Source of the DNA: an uncultured Clostridium sp.
Lineage (GTDB): Bacteria; Bacillota; Clostridia; UBA1212; UBA1255
Direction: 5' to 3'
NCBI GenBank assembly: GCA_900543695.1
Contig: UQSG01000045.1
Coordinates: forward strand, 1-16,342
DNA: 16,342 nucleotides
Under the pieces are notes generated by a model. It was not told the DNA's origin, did no database searches, and saw nothing but the letters and a program-made list of their open reading frames with translations. The translations under genes and the position numbers were made by a program. Positions 1 through 7,747 of the stretch are shown in pieces (position 1 is the stretch's first letter; each line of letters begins with the position of its first letter).

Positions 1-24
1 CAGCCCAACAATTATCATAGAAGA

Positions 25-38
25 TCTGTAATTACAGA
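25..38. repeat. 14-bp perfect palindrome followed by T-run
   Basis: TCTGTAATTACAGA reads the same on both strands and is followed on the plus strand by GATTTTTT. It could be the end of a plus-strand terminator for something left of the window, or a dimeric regulator site. The stem would be short, so a terminator role is weak. The rest of bases 1-136 holds no ORF, RNA or other feature I can support. Confidence 0.3.
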
Positions 39-136
39 GATTTTTTCACAGGCTCCAACCTCCCTACGAAGTGTCTCCCTTCCGGAAGAGCTTTACGCTT
101 CCACAAAAATCACTTCAATTTTATTATTATAATATC

Positions 137-173
137 GCGTTCCCGGCCGCAGCATCAAGGCGGCCGGGGACGC
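137..173 (-). terminator. Probable terminator after the beta-propeller lipoprotein gene
   Basis: A 14-bp GC-rich stem (GCGTTCCCGGCCGC paired with GCGGCCGGGGACGC, one G-U wobble) closes a 9-nt loop about 40 bp beyond the stop codon at 211. The DNA after it on the minus strand is AT-rich but has no clean U-run, so this is a strong hairpin with an imperfect tail. Confidence 0.6.
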
Positions 174-210
174 TTTTGGCAGCGGACTTTCGCCGCCCTC
201 CGATTCCTTT

Positions 211-2091
211 TTATAAAGTAAAGTCTATTTGACCTTCCGCTCCCTCCTGCGGCTCATCCAGAACGGTGACGTTCACGGTAAAGCTGTGTCCTCCGGTAAT
301 CGTAACCGTAACGGTGGTAGAACCCGCCTTTTTCGGCATGATAATACCCTTTCTGTCCACACGGAGAATAGAAGTATCCGCAACCTCGAACTCCATCTCG
401 TAGGTTTCCGCAGGCACCATCGCGGGATAGTCCGGATGCTGGGAGGTTCTGTCGTTGTAGGCCTCCCCCCATGTTTCGTCCTCGAAAATCACATAGCCGC
501 GGATCTGCTGCCTGTGCCTTGCTCCGTAAGCCTCGTCTTTATAGACCACCATATTTTCCTGAACCGGACGAAACGCGGAAATGGCCGGATCAATTTTATT
601 GAATGGAAAGCCGCTTTCCCTGACGTACACCTTGAATTCTACAGAGCAGCCGTCGTAAGTCACTCTGACATTCGTTTTCCCCACCGATTTTGGCAAAATC
701 CTAAGCCCGTCAAATTCAATAATATTCTGATCGTATCCGGAAAATTCTACGCCGTCCGCGCTGGTAATCTGGTGCGTTTGAAGCCGCGTATCGTACCAGT
801 ACAGATCCAGGTCATAAGCTCCGTCGTCGATACAGAATTCAATCTTATGCGGCAGCGTTCCGACGCCGACGGTCCAAAGCTCGGATTCCTCCGGAACCGG
901 CCAGAAATAGTCGCTTCGCAGAACGCCCTTTCCGCCCCTGTCGGTATCCTTGATTTCTCCTTCATATACTGACAAGTCAATGTCCTGAAATCTCGTGGCC
1001 CATTTTCCCCAATAACCGGAATCCGGCCCGCCGGAGGAATATGCGTAGCCAATAAAGGAAATTTCGTCGTCCATCTGAATATGTCCGTTCGGTCTTTTTG
1101 AAATTCCCATATTATGACAGTATTGTGAGATGCCGGTACGAATCACTGCAACCTGCTCAAACGTAATGCCGTCGTTCGATTCCATAACAGCGATTCCGCT
1201 CGATTCCGTAAAGCGGTTATATGTGGAAAAAGCCAGAAACTTTCCGTAATCTTCAACGTAAACGACGTCGCAGGAATCCTGCCCCGAGCCTTTTTTGTAA
1301 GCGACGCCCCTGTATTCCATGGTAGCGGGCCAGTTTTCATCCGTAGAATCGGCGGTTGCCACCATCTCATAGTCTCCGTCCGGGCAGGTCCATGTGTAAT
1401 AGCAATACAGCGTGCCGTCCAGCTCGACAAAGCTCAGCTCTCCCGCGCCCCAGGAGGTGTCGGATTCGTTATAATAAACGATCGGCTGCGGATCTCCACC
1501 CCATCCGGAGCCGTTCCATTTTTCATACGGACCGTCCGGATTCTTGGAACGCGCAACAAAGCAGTTGTTGTTGATTCCGCCATTTGTACTTACGATTGTG
1601 GACGTATACCCGATATAAAAATATCCGCCGAAATAGATCACGCCCGGATCACAGACAGAATAGTGATCCATAGAATCCGGCGTCGGCTGAAGCACAACCT
1701 TTTCCTGGCTCCAGGTCTTGCCTCCGTCCTCAGAATGCTTATAGGTAAACCAATCCCATTCCCCGAGCGTCCCGGGCGTTGCGAACCAGGCGTCAACGCT
1801 TCCGTCGGGATAATAAAGGATGCTCGGCCCATACCGATAGCCCCATTCGTTTTCTACAGGCGCGAAAACGTCAAAGCCGTCACCGACGGCGGCCATTGTG
1901 AAATGGAGATTTTCATCGGGCTCCACACGTTCCAGCTCGTCTGTGAAAACGCGCTGCTTTTCTTCCTCCGTACCGCCGTCGTCGCTTCCGCTGTCGCACG
2001 CCGGAGCGGCCATCATAAAGACGGCGAGAGCACCGGCAAAGATCAGTTTGAATCCGCGCGTCAGAGCGCGTCGGACATTGCGCTTATTCAT
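211..2091 (-). CDS. Secreted lipoprotein: beta-propeller glycosidase-like (GH43/sialidase fold) with bacterial Ig-like domains
   Basis: The 626-residue protein has a basic N-terminus and hydrophobic segment (about 14-29) ending at Cys32 (AAPAC, a slightly atypical lipobox), so it is probably anchored outside the membrane. Residues about 60-390 look like a five-bladed propeller: an Asp-box-like SEDGGKTWS near 120-128 and a CDPGVIYFGGYFYIGYTS strand (147-164) resemble GH43/GH117-type or sialidase-type repeats. The C-terminal 200 residues carry two Big_2-like Ig domains with the usual KSVGKTNVRVTY and KKAGSTTVTVTI strands. The ATG at 2091 is chosen over upstream in-frame ATGs because it directly follows GAGGTG and begins a signal peptide. 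It probably cleaves or binds glycan side chains at the cell surface. The exact family and substrate cannot be fixed; a non-catalytic binding role is possible. Confidence 0.8.
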   Translation of the reverse strand: MNKRNVRRALTRGFKLIFAGALAVFMMAAPACDSGSDDGGTEEEKQRVFTDELERVEPDENLHFTMAAVGDGFDVFAPVENEWGYRYGPSILYYPDGSVDAWFATPGTLGEWDWFTYKHSEDGGKTWSQEKVVLQPTPDSMDHYSVCDPGVIYFGGYFYIGYTSTIVSTNGGINNNCFVARSKNPDGPYEKWNGSGWGGDPQPIVYYNESDTSWGAGELSFVELDGTLYCYYTWTCPDGDYEMVATADSTDENWPATMEYRGVAYKKGSGQDSCDVVYVEDYGKFLAFSTYNRFTESSGIAVMESNDGITFEQVAVIRTGISQYCHNMGISKRPNGHIQMDDEISFIGYAYSSGGPDSGYWGKWATRFQDIDLSVYEGEIKDTDRGGKGVLRSDYFWPVPEESELWTVGVGTLPHKIEFCIDDGAYDLDLYWYDTRLQTHQITSADGVEFSGYDQNIIEFDGLRILPKSVGKTNVRVTYDGCSVEFKVYVRESGFPFNKIDPAISAFRPVQENMVVYKDEAYGARHRQQIRGYVIFEDETWGEAYNDRTSQHPDYPAMVPAETYEMEFEVADTSILRVDRKGIIMPKKAGSTTVTVTITGGHSFTVNVTVLDEPQEGAEGQIDFTL

Positions 2092-2122
2092 AAGCTTCAC
2101 CTCGTTTAAATAGATTAAATTA

Positions 2123-2151
2123 ATCATACTGTTTTTTATGAATAAAAGCAA
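2123..2151 (-). promoter_or_regulatory. Sigma-A-type promoter for the beta-propeller lipoprotein
   Basis: On the minus strand TTGCTT is followed by exactly 17 bp and TATGAT, about 30 bp before the start codon at 2091. With the hairpin at 2173-2216 just upstream, it suggests the lipoprotein is transcribed separately from the two sugar-metabolism genes before it. Confidence 0.65.
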
Positions 2152-2172
2152 TATCTTTTATATAATTTATGT

Positions 2173-2216
2173 AAAGCGCAGCGTGCGGACGGCGATGCGT
2201 CCTCGCTCGGCGCTTT
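2173..2216 (-). terminator. Hairpin between oxidoreductase and lipoprotein genes
   Basis: AAAGCGC/GCGCTTT forms the base of the stem, continued by AGCG/CGCT and GGACG/CGTCC with small bulges and a 6-nt loop. On the minus strand it ends in GCGCTTTACAT, so the U-run is only three bases. It lies just after the oxidoreductase stop at 2239 and is probably a weak or partial terminator. Confidence 0.5.
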
Positions 2217-2238
2217 CAGGAAGCCGATAGCGGTTTTC

Positions 2239-3258
2239 TCAGATTTTCTCGGGTTTAAACGGAATCCGTTCGCCTCCGGCCAGCGCGCTTTCCCGCAGCG
2301 TTTCAATCAGCCGGATCGTTGTCGCTGCGCTTTCCGGAGGATTTTTAATATTTTTTTCTTGCGAGGCGATGGTGTCAACAAAAAATTCGATTTCTCCCGT
2401 ATAGCCATCCGGGCCGTTCAGCTCTGCCCGGTAGGGCTCTCCGCTTCTCGGATATACCATTACGCCGCCGTTTTCCCCGATCAGCGTCGCAGTTTCAAAA
2501 GCAACGCGGAAATCCGCGGCAAAATTTGTTCCGGTCTGCGACCAGTCTCCGATCGCCGTAACGGGAAGCTCAGGATAATCCAGCTGAGAGTATACGACAT
2601 CGAAGCGGGAATCGATATCCTGGGAACGGCAGGAGACGGTCTGCGGCTCGCCGAACAGATAGCGGATCATGTCCAGATCGTGAATATGCATATCCATCAG
2701 GCAGCCTCCGGACAGCTCCGGATTCATGTACCAGTTCTCCCATGCCCATTTGGGAGGCGCGCTCTGTCTGCGGAAGGCAGCGGCAAGCGGTTTTCCGAAC
2801 GAACCGCTGTCAACTGCGTTTTTCAGGAACGAATAATCCGGGAAAAAGCGGAGGCATTGTCCGATCATCAGTCTGCGGTCCGATTCTCTGGCCGCGCGGA
2901 TCATTTCCAGACAATCCGCATAGGTACGCGCCATGGGCTTCTCGCTGAGCACGTGATACCCGCGGCGGAGCAGATCAGAGGCGACAGGTGCGTGAAACGG
3001 CGTTGGAAGACAGATATCCACCAGCTCCGGCGTTTCGTTTGCCAGCATTGTTTCCAGATTCGTATATCTGCGAACCTCCGCGGCGGCATTTTCCTCTCCT
3101 CCGCCGATGTTAATCTCCATTTTCTGTGTAAAACGATTCGGATCGATATCGCAGACCGCCAAAAGGCGAATTTTTCCCTTCCCCTGCAAATGCCTGTATG
3201 CCGGCATATGAGCCGCCTGCGCAATTCCTCCGAATCCAACGATCGCTACATTCAGCAT
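2239..3258 (-). CDS. Gfo/Idh/MocA family NAD(P)-dependent oxidoreductase
   Basis: The 339-residue protein fits this family's usual size. An N-terminal Rossmann fold opens with VAIVGFGGIAQAAHMP (the GxGxxA dinucleotide loop), the EKP motif with its catalytic-region lysine is at 106-108, and the second domain has GGCLMDMHIHDLD (Asp189, His193, Asp196 in the family's D-x3-H pattern). Members oxidise or reduce sugar or inositol hydroxyls with NAD(P). No signal peptide is present, so it is cytoplasmic. The ATG at 3258 is preferred over the one at 3297 because AAAGGAG lies 9 nt ahead and the Rossmann strand starts at once. It follows the TIM-barrel gene by 20 bp, so the two are co-transcribed and likely act on one substrate. 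Family certain, substrate unknown; 3-keto-glycoside formation or inositol/rare sugar oxidation are the main options. Confidence 0.92.
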   Translation of the reverse strand: MLNVAIVGFGGIAQAAHMPAYRHLQGKGKIRLLAVCDIDPNRFTQKMEINIGGGEENAAAEVRRYTNLETMLANETPELVDICLPTPFHAPVASDLLRRGYHVLSEKPMARTYADCLEMIRAARESDRRLMIGQCLRFFPDYSFLKNAVDSGSFGKPLAAAFRRQSAPPKWAWENWYMNPELSGGCLMDMHIHDLDMIRYLFGEPQTVSCRSQDIDSRFDVVYSQLDYPELPVTAIGDWSQTGTNFAADFRVAFETATLIGENGGVMVYPRSGEPYRAELNGPDGYTGEIEFFVDTIASQEKNIKNPPESAATTIRLIETLRESALAGGERIPFKPEKI

Positions 3259-3278
3259 TTTCCTTGCTCCTTTCAGAT

Positions 3279-4109
3279 TTATTTTTGTAAGATACAATCC
3301 ATTGCTTCCGACGTTTTTCTCAGAAATGCCTCAAAATCGGAATTTGATGGAAAAACCTCTGCCGTAACCCATCCGTCGTATCCGACCTCCCGGAGCGCGC
3401 GCATCACCGCGGCAAAATCCACATCTCCCGCCAGCAATTCCACAAAACCGCTGATTGTGCCGATGGCTCGCTTGTAATCTTTAAAATGGACCTTTGCGAT
3501 CCGATGTCCCAGAATCCGGATCCATTGCTCCGGATATCCGTCGCGCACCACATTTCCCACATCAAAATAAGCCGCAACGCGCTGGCTGCCGATCCGGTCG
3601 ATAAAATCACGCATTTCCATCGGAGAAAGCAGGAACTTGTTCCACACGTTTTCAATGCCGATTGTTACGCGCTTCTTTTCCGCATATTCCGCCAAACGCA
3701 AAAGAGCCGCCTGAGCCCGTTCATAGACAATTTCATACGGAACTACCGGATCCGCTGCGCCAAGCCCGGAAACCATACCGGGCAGAATCAGGATCGTGTC
3801 GCAGCCAAGAGCAGCCGCCGCGTCCAGCTGTTTCCGGACGAGCTGTTCCGCCCGTTCTCTTTCCGCGGGATCCTCCGCCGTCAGAGAAATACTCCAGTAC
3901 AAGCCGCTCGCCAGGCTGTAAAGGCTGAGTCCGTGACTTTCCGCCGCTTTACGGATTTCCATAAGCTCCGTTTCCGCAGACTGCGGAGAAATCGGACCGC
4001 TTTCATCGAAGGATAGCTCGATTCCATCATAGCCGAAGCGCTTCGCCATCCGAAAGCAATCGCGCGGCTCTTGGTTCGGGAAAGCCCAAATACTGATTCC
4101 CTTTTTCAT
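3279..4109 (-). CDS. Sugar phosphate isomerase/epimerase-like TIM barrel (AP endonuclease 2 superfamily)
   Basis: The 276-residue protein has the hallmarks of the xylose-isomerase-like TIM barrel: FGYDGIELSF near 25-34, and the four metal ligands expected for the fold, Glu153 (GIEN), Asp183 (YFDVGN), His208 (KVHFKD) and Glu251 (VTAEVF). These bind a divalent metal for isomerisation, epimerisation or, in some relatives, cleavage of keto-sugar glycosides. No export signal is present. The ATG at 4109 begins the first beta strand (MKKGISIWAF) and has AAAGGA upstream. It is the first gene of a pair with the Gfo/Idh/MocA oxidoreductase, a common pairing in inositol, rare-sugar and 3-keto-glycoside pathways. 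The exact reaction cannot be read from sequence. Confidence 0.9.
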   Translation of the reverse strand: MKKGISIWAFPNQEPRDCFRMAKRFGYDGIELSFDESGPISPQSAETELMEIRKAAESHGLSLYSLASGLYWSISLTAEDPAERERAEQLVRKQLDAAAALGCDTILILPGMVSGLGAADPVVPYEIVYERAQAALLRLAEYAEKKRVTIGIENVWNKFLLSPMEMRDFIDRIGSQRVAAYFDVGNVVRDGYPEQWIRILGHRIAKVHFKDYKRAIGTISGFVELLAGDVDFAAVMRALREVGYDGWVTAEVFPSNSDFEAFLRKTSEAMDCILQK

Positions 4110-4137
4110 AGAACGTCCACCGTCCTTTCTGCTTTGC

Positions 4138-4143
4138 ATTGTA
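4138..4143 (-). promoter_or_regulatory. Possible -10 box for the TIM-barrel/oxidoreductase operon
   Basis: TACAAT on the minus strand lies about 30 bp before the start at 4109. The best -35 at 17 bp spacing is only TTTTCC, so this is a weak, perhaps activator-dependent, candidate. Confidence 0.35.
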
Positions 4144-4216
4144 GCAAAAGGGCGGCGTACGGAAAATGCAGGATCGGCTGTGGAATTTGCACTTTTGGCT
4201 TCGGGCAGAGTTCAGA

Positions 4217-4731
4217 TTACTTTCTTGGGCTTTTCTTCAAATCGCCCGCAGCCGGATTGTCGATCAGTCTGCCTGCCTCGGTAAAGCGGGAGCCGTGGCA
4301 GGAGCAGTCCCGGGTCCGCTCATATGGATTCCATTTCAATGCGCAGCCCAAATGCGGACATCGCCTGGCGGTCGGCGTCAGCAGGCCGACAGCTGCTTCC
4401 AGCACATTTGCTGCCAGCTGCAGGCGCAGGATTGTTCTGGAAGGAGAAAACACTTCTGCATACGGATTTTCTTTTCCCTGCACAAGATCGCACAGAATCA
4501 TTGCCGAAGCCACGGAAGATGTCATCCCCCATTTATTAAACCCGGTGGCAACATATAAATCCGTCGTTCCTCCTGAATAAGGCCAATATACGATACGCCG
4601 GCCTGCTGAAGCAGATATGCGCATAAAACGCCGGCCATGCCGCCGCCGATGATTAAAACATCCGTTTCTATGTCTTGCCGCAGCGTTTCAAAGCTGGAAG
4701 AAGCCGGCGTCTGCTCCCATAATGAATGCAT
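4217..4731 (-). pseudogene. Remnant of FAD-dependent oxidoreductase with C-terminal Rieske domain (internal deletion plus frameshift)
   Basis: Two reading frames together give the two ends of one known protein type. From the ATG at 4731 (good GGGAGGA site) about 45 residues encode the FAD Rossmann start, TDVLIIGGGMAGVLCAYLLQ. At about 4590-4600 the sequence jumps to the far C-terminal part, and at about 4580 one base is missing, so the next part (GGTTDLYVATGFNKWGMTSS onward) lies in another frame and ends at 4217. That part keeps a full Rieske cluster motif, CPHLGC and CSCH. Intact relatives are roughly 480-510 residues, so some 300 central residues are lost. The gene cannot make a working enzyme and was probably a redox or amine/sugar oxidase-like flavoprotein. 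It sits between two unrelated operons. The remnant codes clearly, which suggests fairly recent decay. Confidence 0.85.
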
Positions 4732-4813
4732 GATCCATTCCTCCCTTATATCACATTCAAAGCTATCATGTCTTAAAATGCAAAAAGTATTCAGGGAGAG
4801 AAAATCCACTTCA

Positions 4814-4848
4814 GCCGCCTTTTCCGGATCATTTTGTTAAAAGGCGGC
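4814..4848 (-). terminator. Hairpin after the ABC transporter operon
   Basis: GCCGCCTTTT and AAAAGGCGGC form a perfect 10-bp stem around a 15-nt loop, about 100 bp past the last ABC gene (stop at 4949) and 80 bp before the pseudogene start. There is no U-run after the stem on the minus strand, so termination is likely but not certain. A smaller hairpin (AAAAGG/CCTTTT) lies just before it at about 4871-4887. Confidence 0.45.
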
Positions 4849-4948
4849 ACAATCCTGATATCAAGCTGTAAAAGGAGGGGCCTTTTCCATGCCGTTTGAA
4901 GGCGCGAGCCCGCTCTGCGGCAAAAGCGCGGGAACGGCAGCTTGTCTT

Positions 4949-5473
4949 TTATCCGCAGCGAGCAGAGAGATAAAGCAAAGAAACAATATAATACAAAGCA
5001 AGAACCGGCTGAAGCAGGCGAAGCGCTTCTGTGGAGCCCGCGGCGTCGAATTGATATTGCTCCTGGAAATACTGAAAAATCCAGCGGGAAACCGGAGTAT
5101 ACAGGCCGGCCGCAAGCAGATCCGGAACGAGAAGCTCCAAAAAGGTTACGCAGGCATTGGCTCGAAAAATCCGGAATTTCGAATAGCCAAAGTGAAAGAG
5201 AAATCTGCTCTGCCGGATTTTGTCCGCATGGGAATATGCGCCGGCTGCAAGAAAAAGAATCAAAAGAAAAATGCGCGCGCCTCCGTAGAGCATTCGGACA
5301 GAGACAGAAAGCTGCCGCTGCTCCTTTAAAGAGCCAAGCGCTGCTCCACAGGCCGCCGCGGTCTCCAGATAAACGGAGACAGCTGAATAAGCTATAAAAA
5401 GAACGGTAAAGCAGGCGGCAAGAGACAGGCTTCTTCGCAAATAAATTTTTTTATACAGGAGCATCCGATTCAT
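4949..5473 (-). CDS. Small membrane protein of the ABC transporter (about 4 TM helices)
   Basis: The 174-residue protein is not recognised by motif. It has hydrophobic stretches at about 14-36, 66-84, 106-126 and 154-171, with basic loops between (KIYLRR, RFLFHFGYSKFRIFR), consistent with four membrane helices. The segment around FHFGYSKFRIFRANA resembles the coupling-helix region of FtsX-type permeases, so it may be a reduced permease half or an accessory subunit. Its ATG shares the sequence ATGA with the ATPase stop codon, so the two are translationally coupled and their products probably meet. It is much shorter than a normal MacB/FtsX permease and lacks the large extracytoplasmic domain. 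Reading frame and coupling are solid, function inferred from context. Confidence 0.7.
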   Translation of the reverse strand: MNRMLLYKKIYLRRSLSLAACFTVLFIAYSAVSVYLETAAACGAALGSLKEQRQLSVSVRMLYGGARIFLLILFLAAGAYSHADKIRQSRFLFHFGYSKFRIFRANACVTFLELLVPDLLAAGLYTPVSRWIFQYFQEQYQFDAAGSTEALRLLQPVLALYYIVSLLYLSARCG

Positions 5474-6135
5474 ACAACGGTTCCCCTGGACAGGCGGATC
5501 ACAGCGTCGGCATATTGCATCGGCTCAGGGCTGTGCGTCACTGCAACGACGCATTTTCCCTCTTCGGCGCTGAGGCGCTTTAACAAAAGAAAAATATGGC
5601 GTTCCTTTTCAGCGTCGAGATTTCCCGTCGGTTCGTCGGCTAAAATGCAGGGCGGATCATTGGCAAGCGCTCTGGCAATGGCGACGCGCTGCTGTTCTCC
5701 GCCGGAGAGTTCTTTGGGATAATGACTGCTCCGCTCCGAAAGACCTACCTTTTCAAGCAGGCTTTCCGCACGCTGCTTCCGTTGAGAGGGAGGAATTTCC
5801 CGATGAATCAGCATCGGGACCATCACGTTTTCCAAAGCGTTTAAATTGGGATGCAGATAATAGGATTGAAAAACAAATCCGATAAACCGGTTGCGAAGCT
5901 CTGCCTTCCTGCCTTCCCTCATTGCTGAAATTTCATTTCCGCAAAGCGAAAGCACTCCCTCTGTCGGACGTTCCAGCAGTCCCAGCAAATGCAGCAGAGT
6001 TGATTTTCCGGCCCCGGAAGCGCCTGTGATCAGATAGAAAGCGCCCGATACAAATTGCGCTGTAAAATCCTGTACGGCCGTAACGCCGTTTCGATATGTT
6101 TTCTTTAAATGTTCGCATCGTATCAGCGTATCCAT
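5470..6135 (-). CDS. ABC transporter ATP-binding protein (MacB/LolD-like)
   Basis: The 221-residue ATPase has every motif: Walker A GASGAGKST at 38-46, Q-loop FVFQS at 87-91, signature LSGGEQQR at 143-150, Walker B CILADEP at 163-169 followed by TGNLD, and the H-loop His201 in VTHS. The LSGGEQQRVAIARAL and DEPTGNLD wording is typical of the LolD/MacB/FtsE group that powers FtsX-type permeases, which move lipoproteins, antibiotics or peptides rather than import sugars. It begins 17 bp after the permease stop, with GAGG or GGGG ahead of the ATG, and ends by overlapping the small membrane gene by four bases. The substrate may be a lipoprotein or an antimicrobial peptide; neither is proven. Confidence 0.95.
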   Translation of the reverse strand: MDTLIRCEHLKKTYRNGVTAVQDFTAQFVSGAFYLITGASGAGKSTLLHLLGLLERPTEGVLSLCGNEISAMREGRKAELRNRFIGFVFQSYYLHPNLNALENVMVPMLIHREIPPSQRKQRAESLLEKVGLSERSSHYPKELSGGEQQRVAIARALANDPPCILADEPTGNLDAEKERHIFLLLKRLSAEEGKCVVAVTHSPEPMQYADAVIRLSRGTVV

Positions 6136-6152
6136 TTCCCCGCCTCGCTTTC

Positions 6153-7436
6153 TTATGCTTTTAATACTTCCGCCGCCGTAATCCGATTGATTTTTTGCAG
6201 CGAGAAAAAGAGCGCTCCGTATAGAAGGAGCAGGATTCCAAGTAAAGCCAGCAAGTACAGATCTGCCGTAGGGATCTTGAGAAAATCAAAAACAGGCGCC
6301 AGCTGCCGATTCATATAATTTTTTAATAAGGAACGGAGCGGAAAGGACAGCAGCACAGATATGGCGTACGCTGCCGCGGCCAAAATCATAAATTCCAGGA
6401 AAAACGACGTGCGGATCTGGAACGTTTTATATCCGATTGCCTTTAAAATGCCGATTTCCGCTTTCCGCTCCCGGATGCATTTTGCAGAGAGATAAACGAT
6501 AAAGAGCGCGGCAATTCCTGCCAGAGCAGCCGATATGGTATAGGCGACGGCAGAAAAGAAATCCTTCACACTCGTTTCTTCGGCAATATAATATGGATCC
6601 CCCACGAGATAATTTCTATCGGCAAGCAGCTTCTTAAGCTGTGCGATATTGGCGGAATCGTCGGCGATCACGGTATAGGAAAGACGTCCCATGGAAGTGG
6701 CGTAGCCTGCCTCAACCATTTTTTCTCTTTGGCGATAATTCAGGTCCTCTGCATCCTGTGCCGGAATATAATACCTTTTTGTATTCATAAAATCATTATA
6801 GATCCCTATGATTTTACAGGTATACGTCGTATCCGGATCGATCCGCAGGAGCACCTCGCCGCCCAGCACAGACGCCGCCAGGCTTGAGGGAGCCAAAATG
6901 GCATTCCTTTCATTTTCCTGAAAATGTCTGCCATTTTGAATAACAAGCGGCGTTTTATGGTTTGCTCCGTAAAGATCCAGATTCGCTTCCGAGCCGTTTA
7001 TGGATGCGCGTTCTGTTCCCAAGGTATCGCCCAGTGAACAAAATGCCGTTTCTACGTGCGGCAGCGCCAGGAGCTCCTCTTGGAGCTCCCGGTACCTGGC
7101 CTGATACGCTTCATTCTCGCGGTCGATGGCGACGGATTCTGCGGGCGATACGGCAAACGTTCTTGCATTGAGATTATAAATCTCCTGAAAGCGGAAATAC
7201 CCGTCTGTCAGACGCAGGAAATACATTGCAAGCAGGAAAAAAACGATACAGCAAAGGAATAAAAGAAGTAAAAAAACACTTCTTTTCTTATGATGCAGCA
7301 AATTCTTAATTGGCAATTTGAAATACGCGTTCATTTTTATCTTTTGTATTAAATCATAAATCGGATGAAATGTAAATATCTTCCGAAGCCATATCCCCCG
7401 ATTTTGCGATATCACTTTATTTCCCTTACTGTGCAT
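6153..7436 (-). CDS. FtsX/MacB-type ABC transporter permease
   Basis: The protein is up to 427 residues. After a basic segment (HHKKRS) one helix spans about 53-75, an extracytoplasmic MacB-type domain follows to about 290, then three helices at about 295-320, 345-370 and 395-418 with the coupling segment REKAEIGILKAIGYK between the second and third helices. The ending KINRITAAEVLKA is typical of FtsX permeases. It is the first gene of the three-gene exporter. Two starts are possible. The ATG at 7436 has AAGGAAAGG upstream. The ATG at 7334 matches the family's usual beginning (short basic lead into helix 1), lacks a good ribosome site, and lies just after a promoter at 7348-7376 that is inside the longer version. 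I give the longer one because of its ribosome site. Confidence 0.88.
   Translation of the reverse strand: MHSKGNKVISQNRGIWLRKIFTFHPIYDLIQKIKMNAYFKLPIKNLLHHKKRSVFLLLLFLCCIVFFLLAMYFLRLTDGYFRFQEIYNLNARTFAVSPAESVAIDRENEAYQARYRELQEELLALPHVETAFCSLGDTLGTERASINGSEANLDLYGANHKTPLVIQNGRHFQENERNAILAPSSLAASVLGGEVLLRIDPDTTYTCKIIGIYNDFMNTKRYYIPAQDAEDLNYRQREKMVEAGYATSMGRLSYTVIADDSANIAQLKKLLADRNYLVGDPYYIAEETSVKDFFSAVAYTISAALAGIAALFIVYLSAKCIRERKAEIGILKAIGYKTFQIRTSFFLEFMILAAAAYAISVLLSFPLRSLLKNYMNRQLAPVFDFLKIPTADLYLLALLGILLLLYGALFFSLQKINRITAAEVLKA
7348..7376 (-). promoter_or_regulatory. Promoter-like element inside or just upstream of the ABC permease gene
   Basis: On the minus strand TTTACA, 17 bp, TTTAAT. Transcription would start within about 10 nt of the ATG at 7334, giving a nearly leaderless mRNA if that start is used. 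If the start at 7436 is right, this is either chance or an internal promoter. Confidence 0.4.
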
Positions 7437-7747
7437 CGCCGCCTTTCCTTGAAAAAGATGCGCCGCGCATCTTGTTTACAGCAAAATGCGTCAAGAGCTT
7501 TCTTGCCGCCCGAACCGCTTGCCTGGCATTCACGGACAAGGCGTCAGCAAACAAATATAAAATCAGGTTTTGGAAATTGCGGAGCCTTGTTCCTCAAAAT
7601 CAGAAGCAGGGCCGGTCACAGAAATAAAACGGTTCTTTTTCTATGAAAAAATATAAACATATACGCACTGAAAAGGAGACGATGAAAGCATGAATCATAA
7701 AAGCGCACCCAGTCCGGATACGCTTCTATGCGGCTCTCTGTCGTTTT
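7437..7747. other. Intergenic region without a convincing gene
   Basis: About 310 bp between the ABC permease start and the terminator of the surface operon. A minus-strand reading frame of about 55 codons, ending at 7426 and overlapping the permease start, has no ATG and no ribosome site. On the plus strand AAAAGGAG at about 7673 precedes ATGAAAGCATGA, so the first possible peptide is three residues long and the next ORF only runs antisense to the lipoprotein gene. It may hold decayed coding sequence; nothing can be named. Confidence 0.5.

Noticed and set aside
2359..3477. 372-residue plus-strand ORF
   Set aside because: Antisense to the oxidoreductase and TIM-barrel genes, whose motifs are clear on the other strand.
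4861..5115. 84-residue minus-strand ORF with a hydrophobic stretch, overlapping the small membrane gene
   Set aside because: Considered as a frameshifted continuation of the small membrane protein, but the 174-residue frame already ends after a full fourth helix and the shifted tail is unlike permease ends.
7426..7590. Minus-strand frame of about 55 codons (with ARQAVRAARKLLTHF) running into the permease start
   Set aside because: No ATG, no ribosome site, no family match; too short to call a gene or pseudogene.
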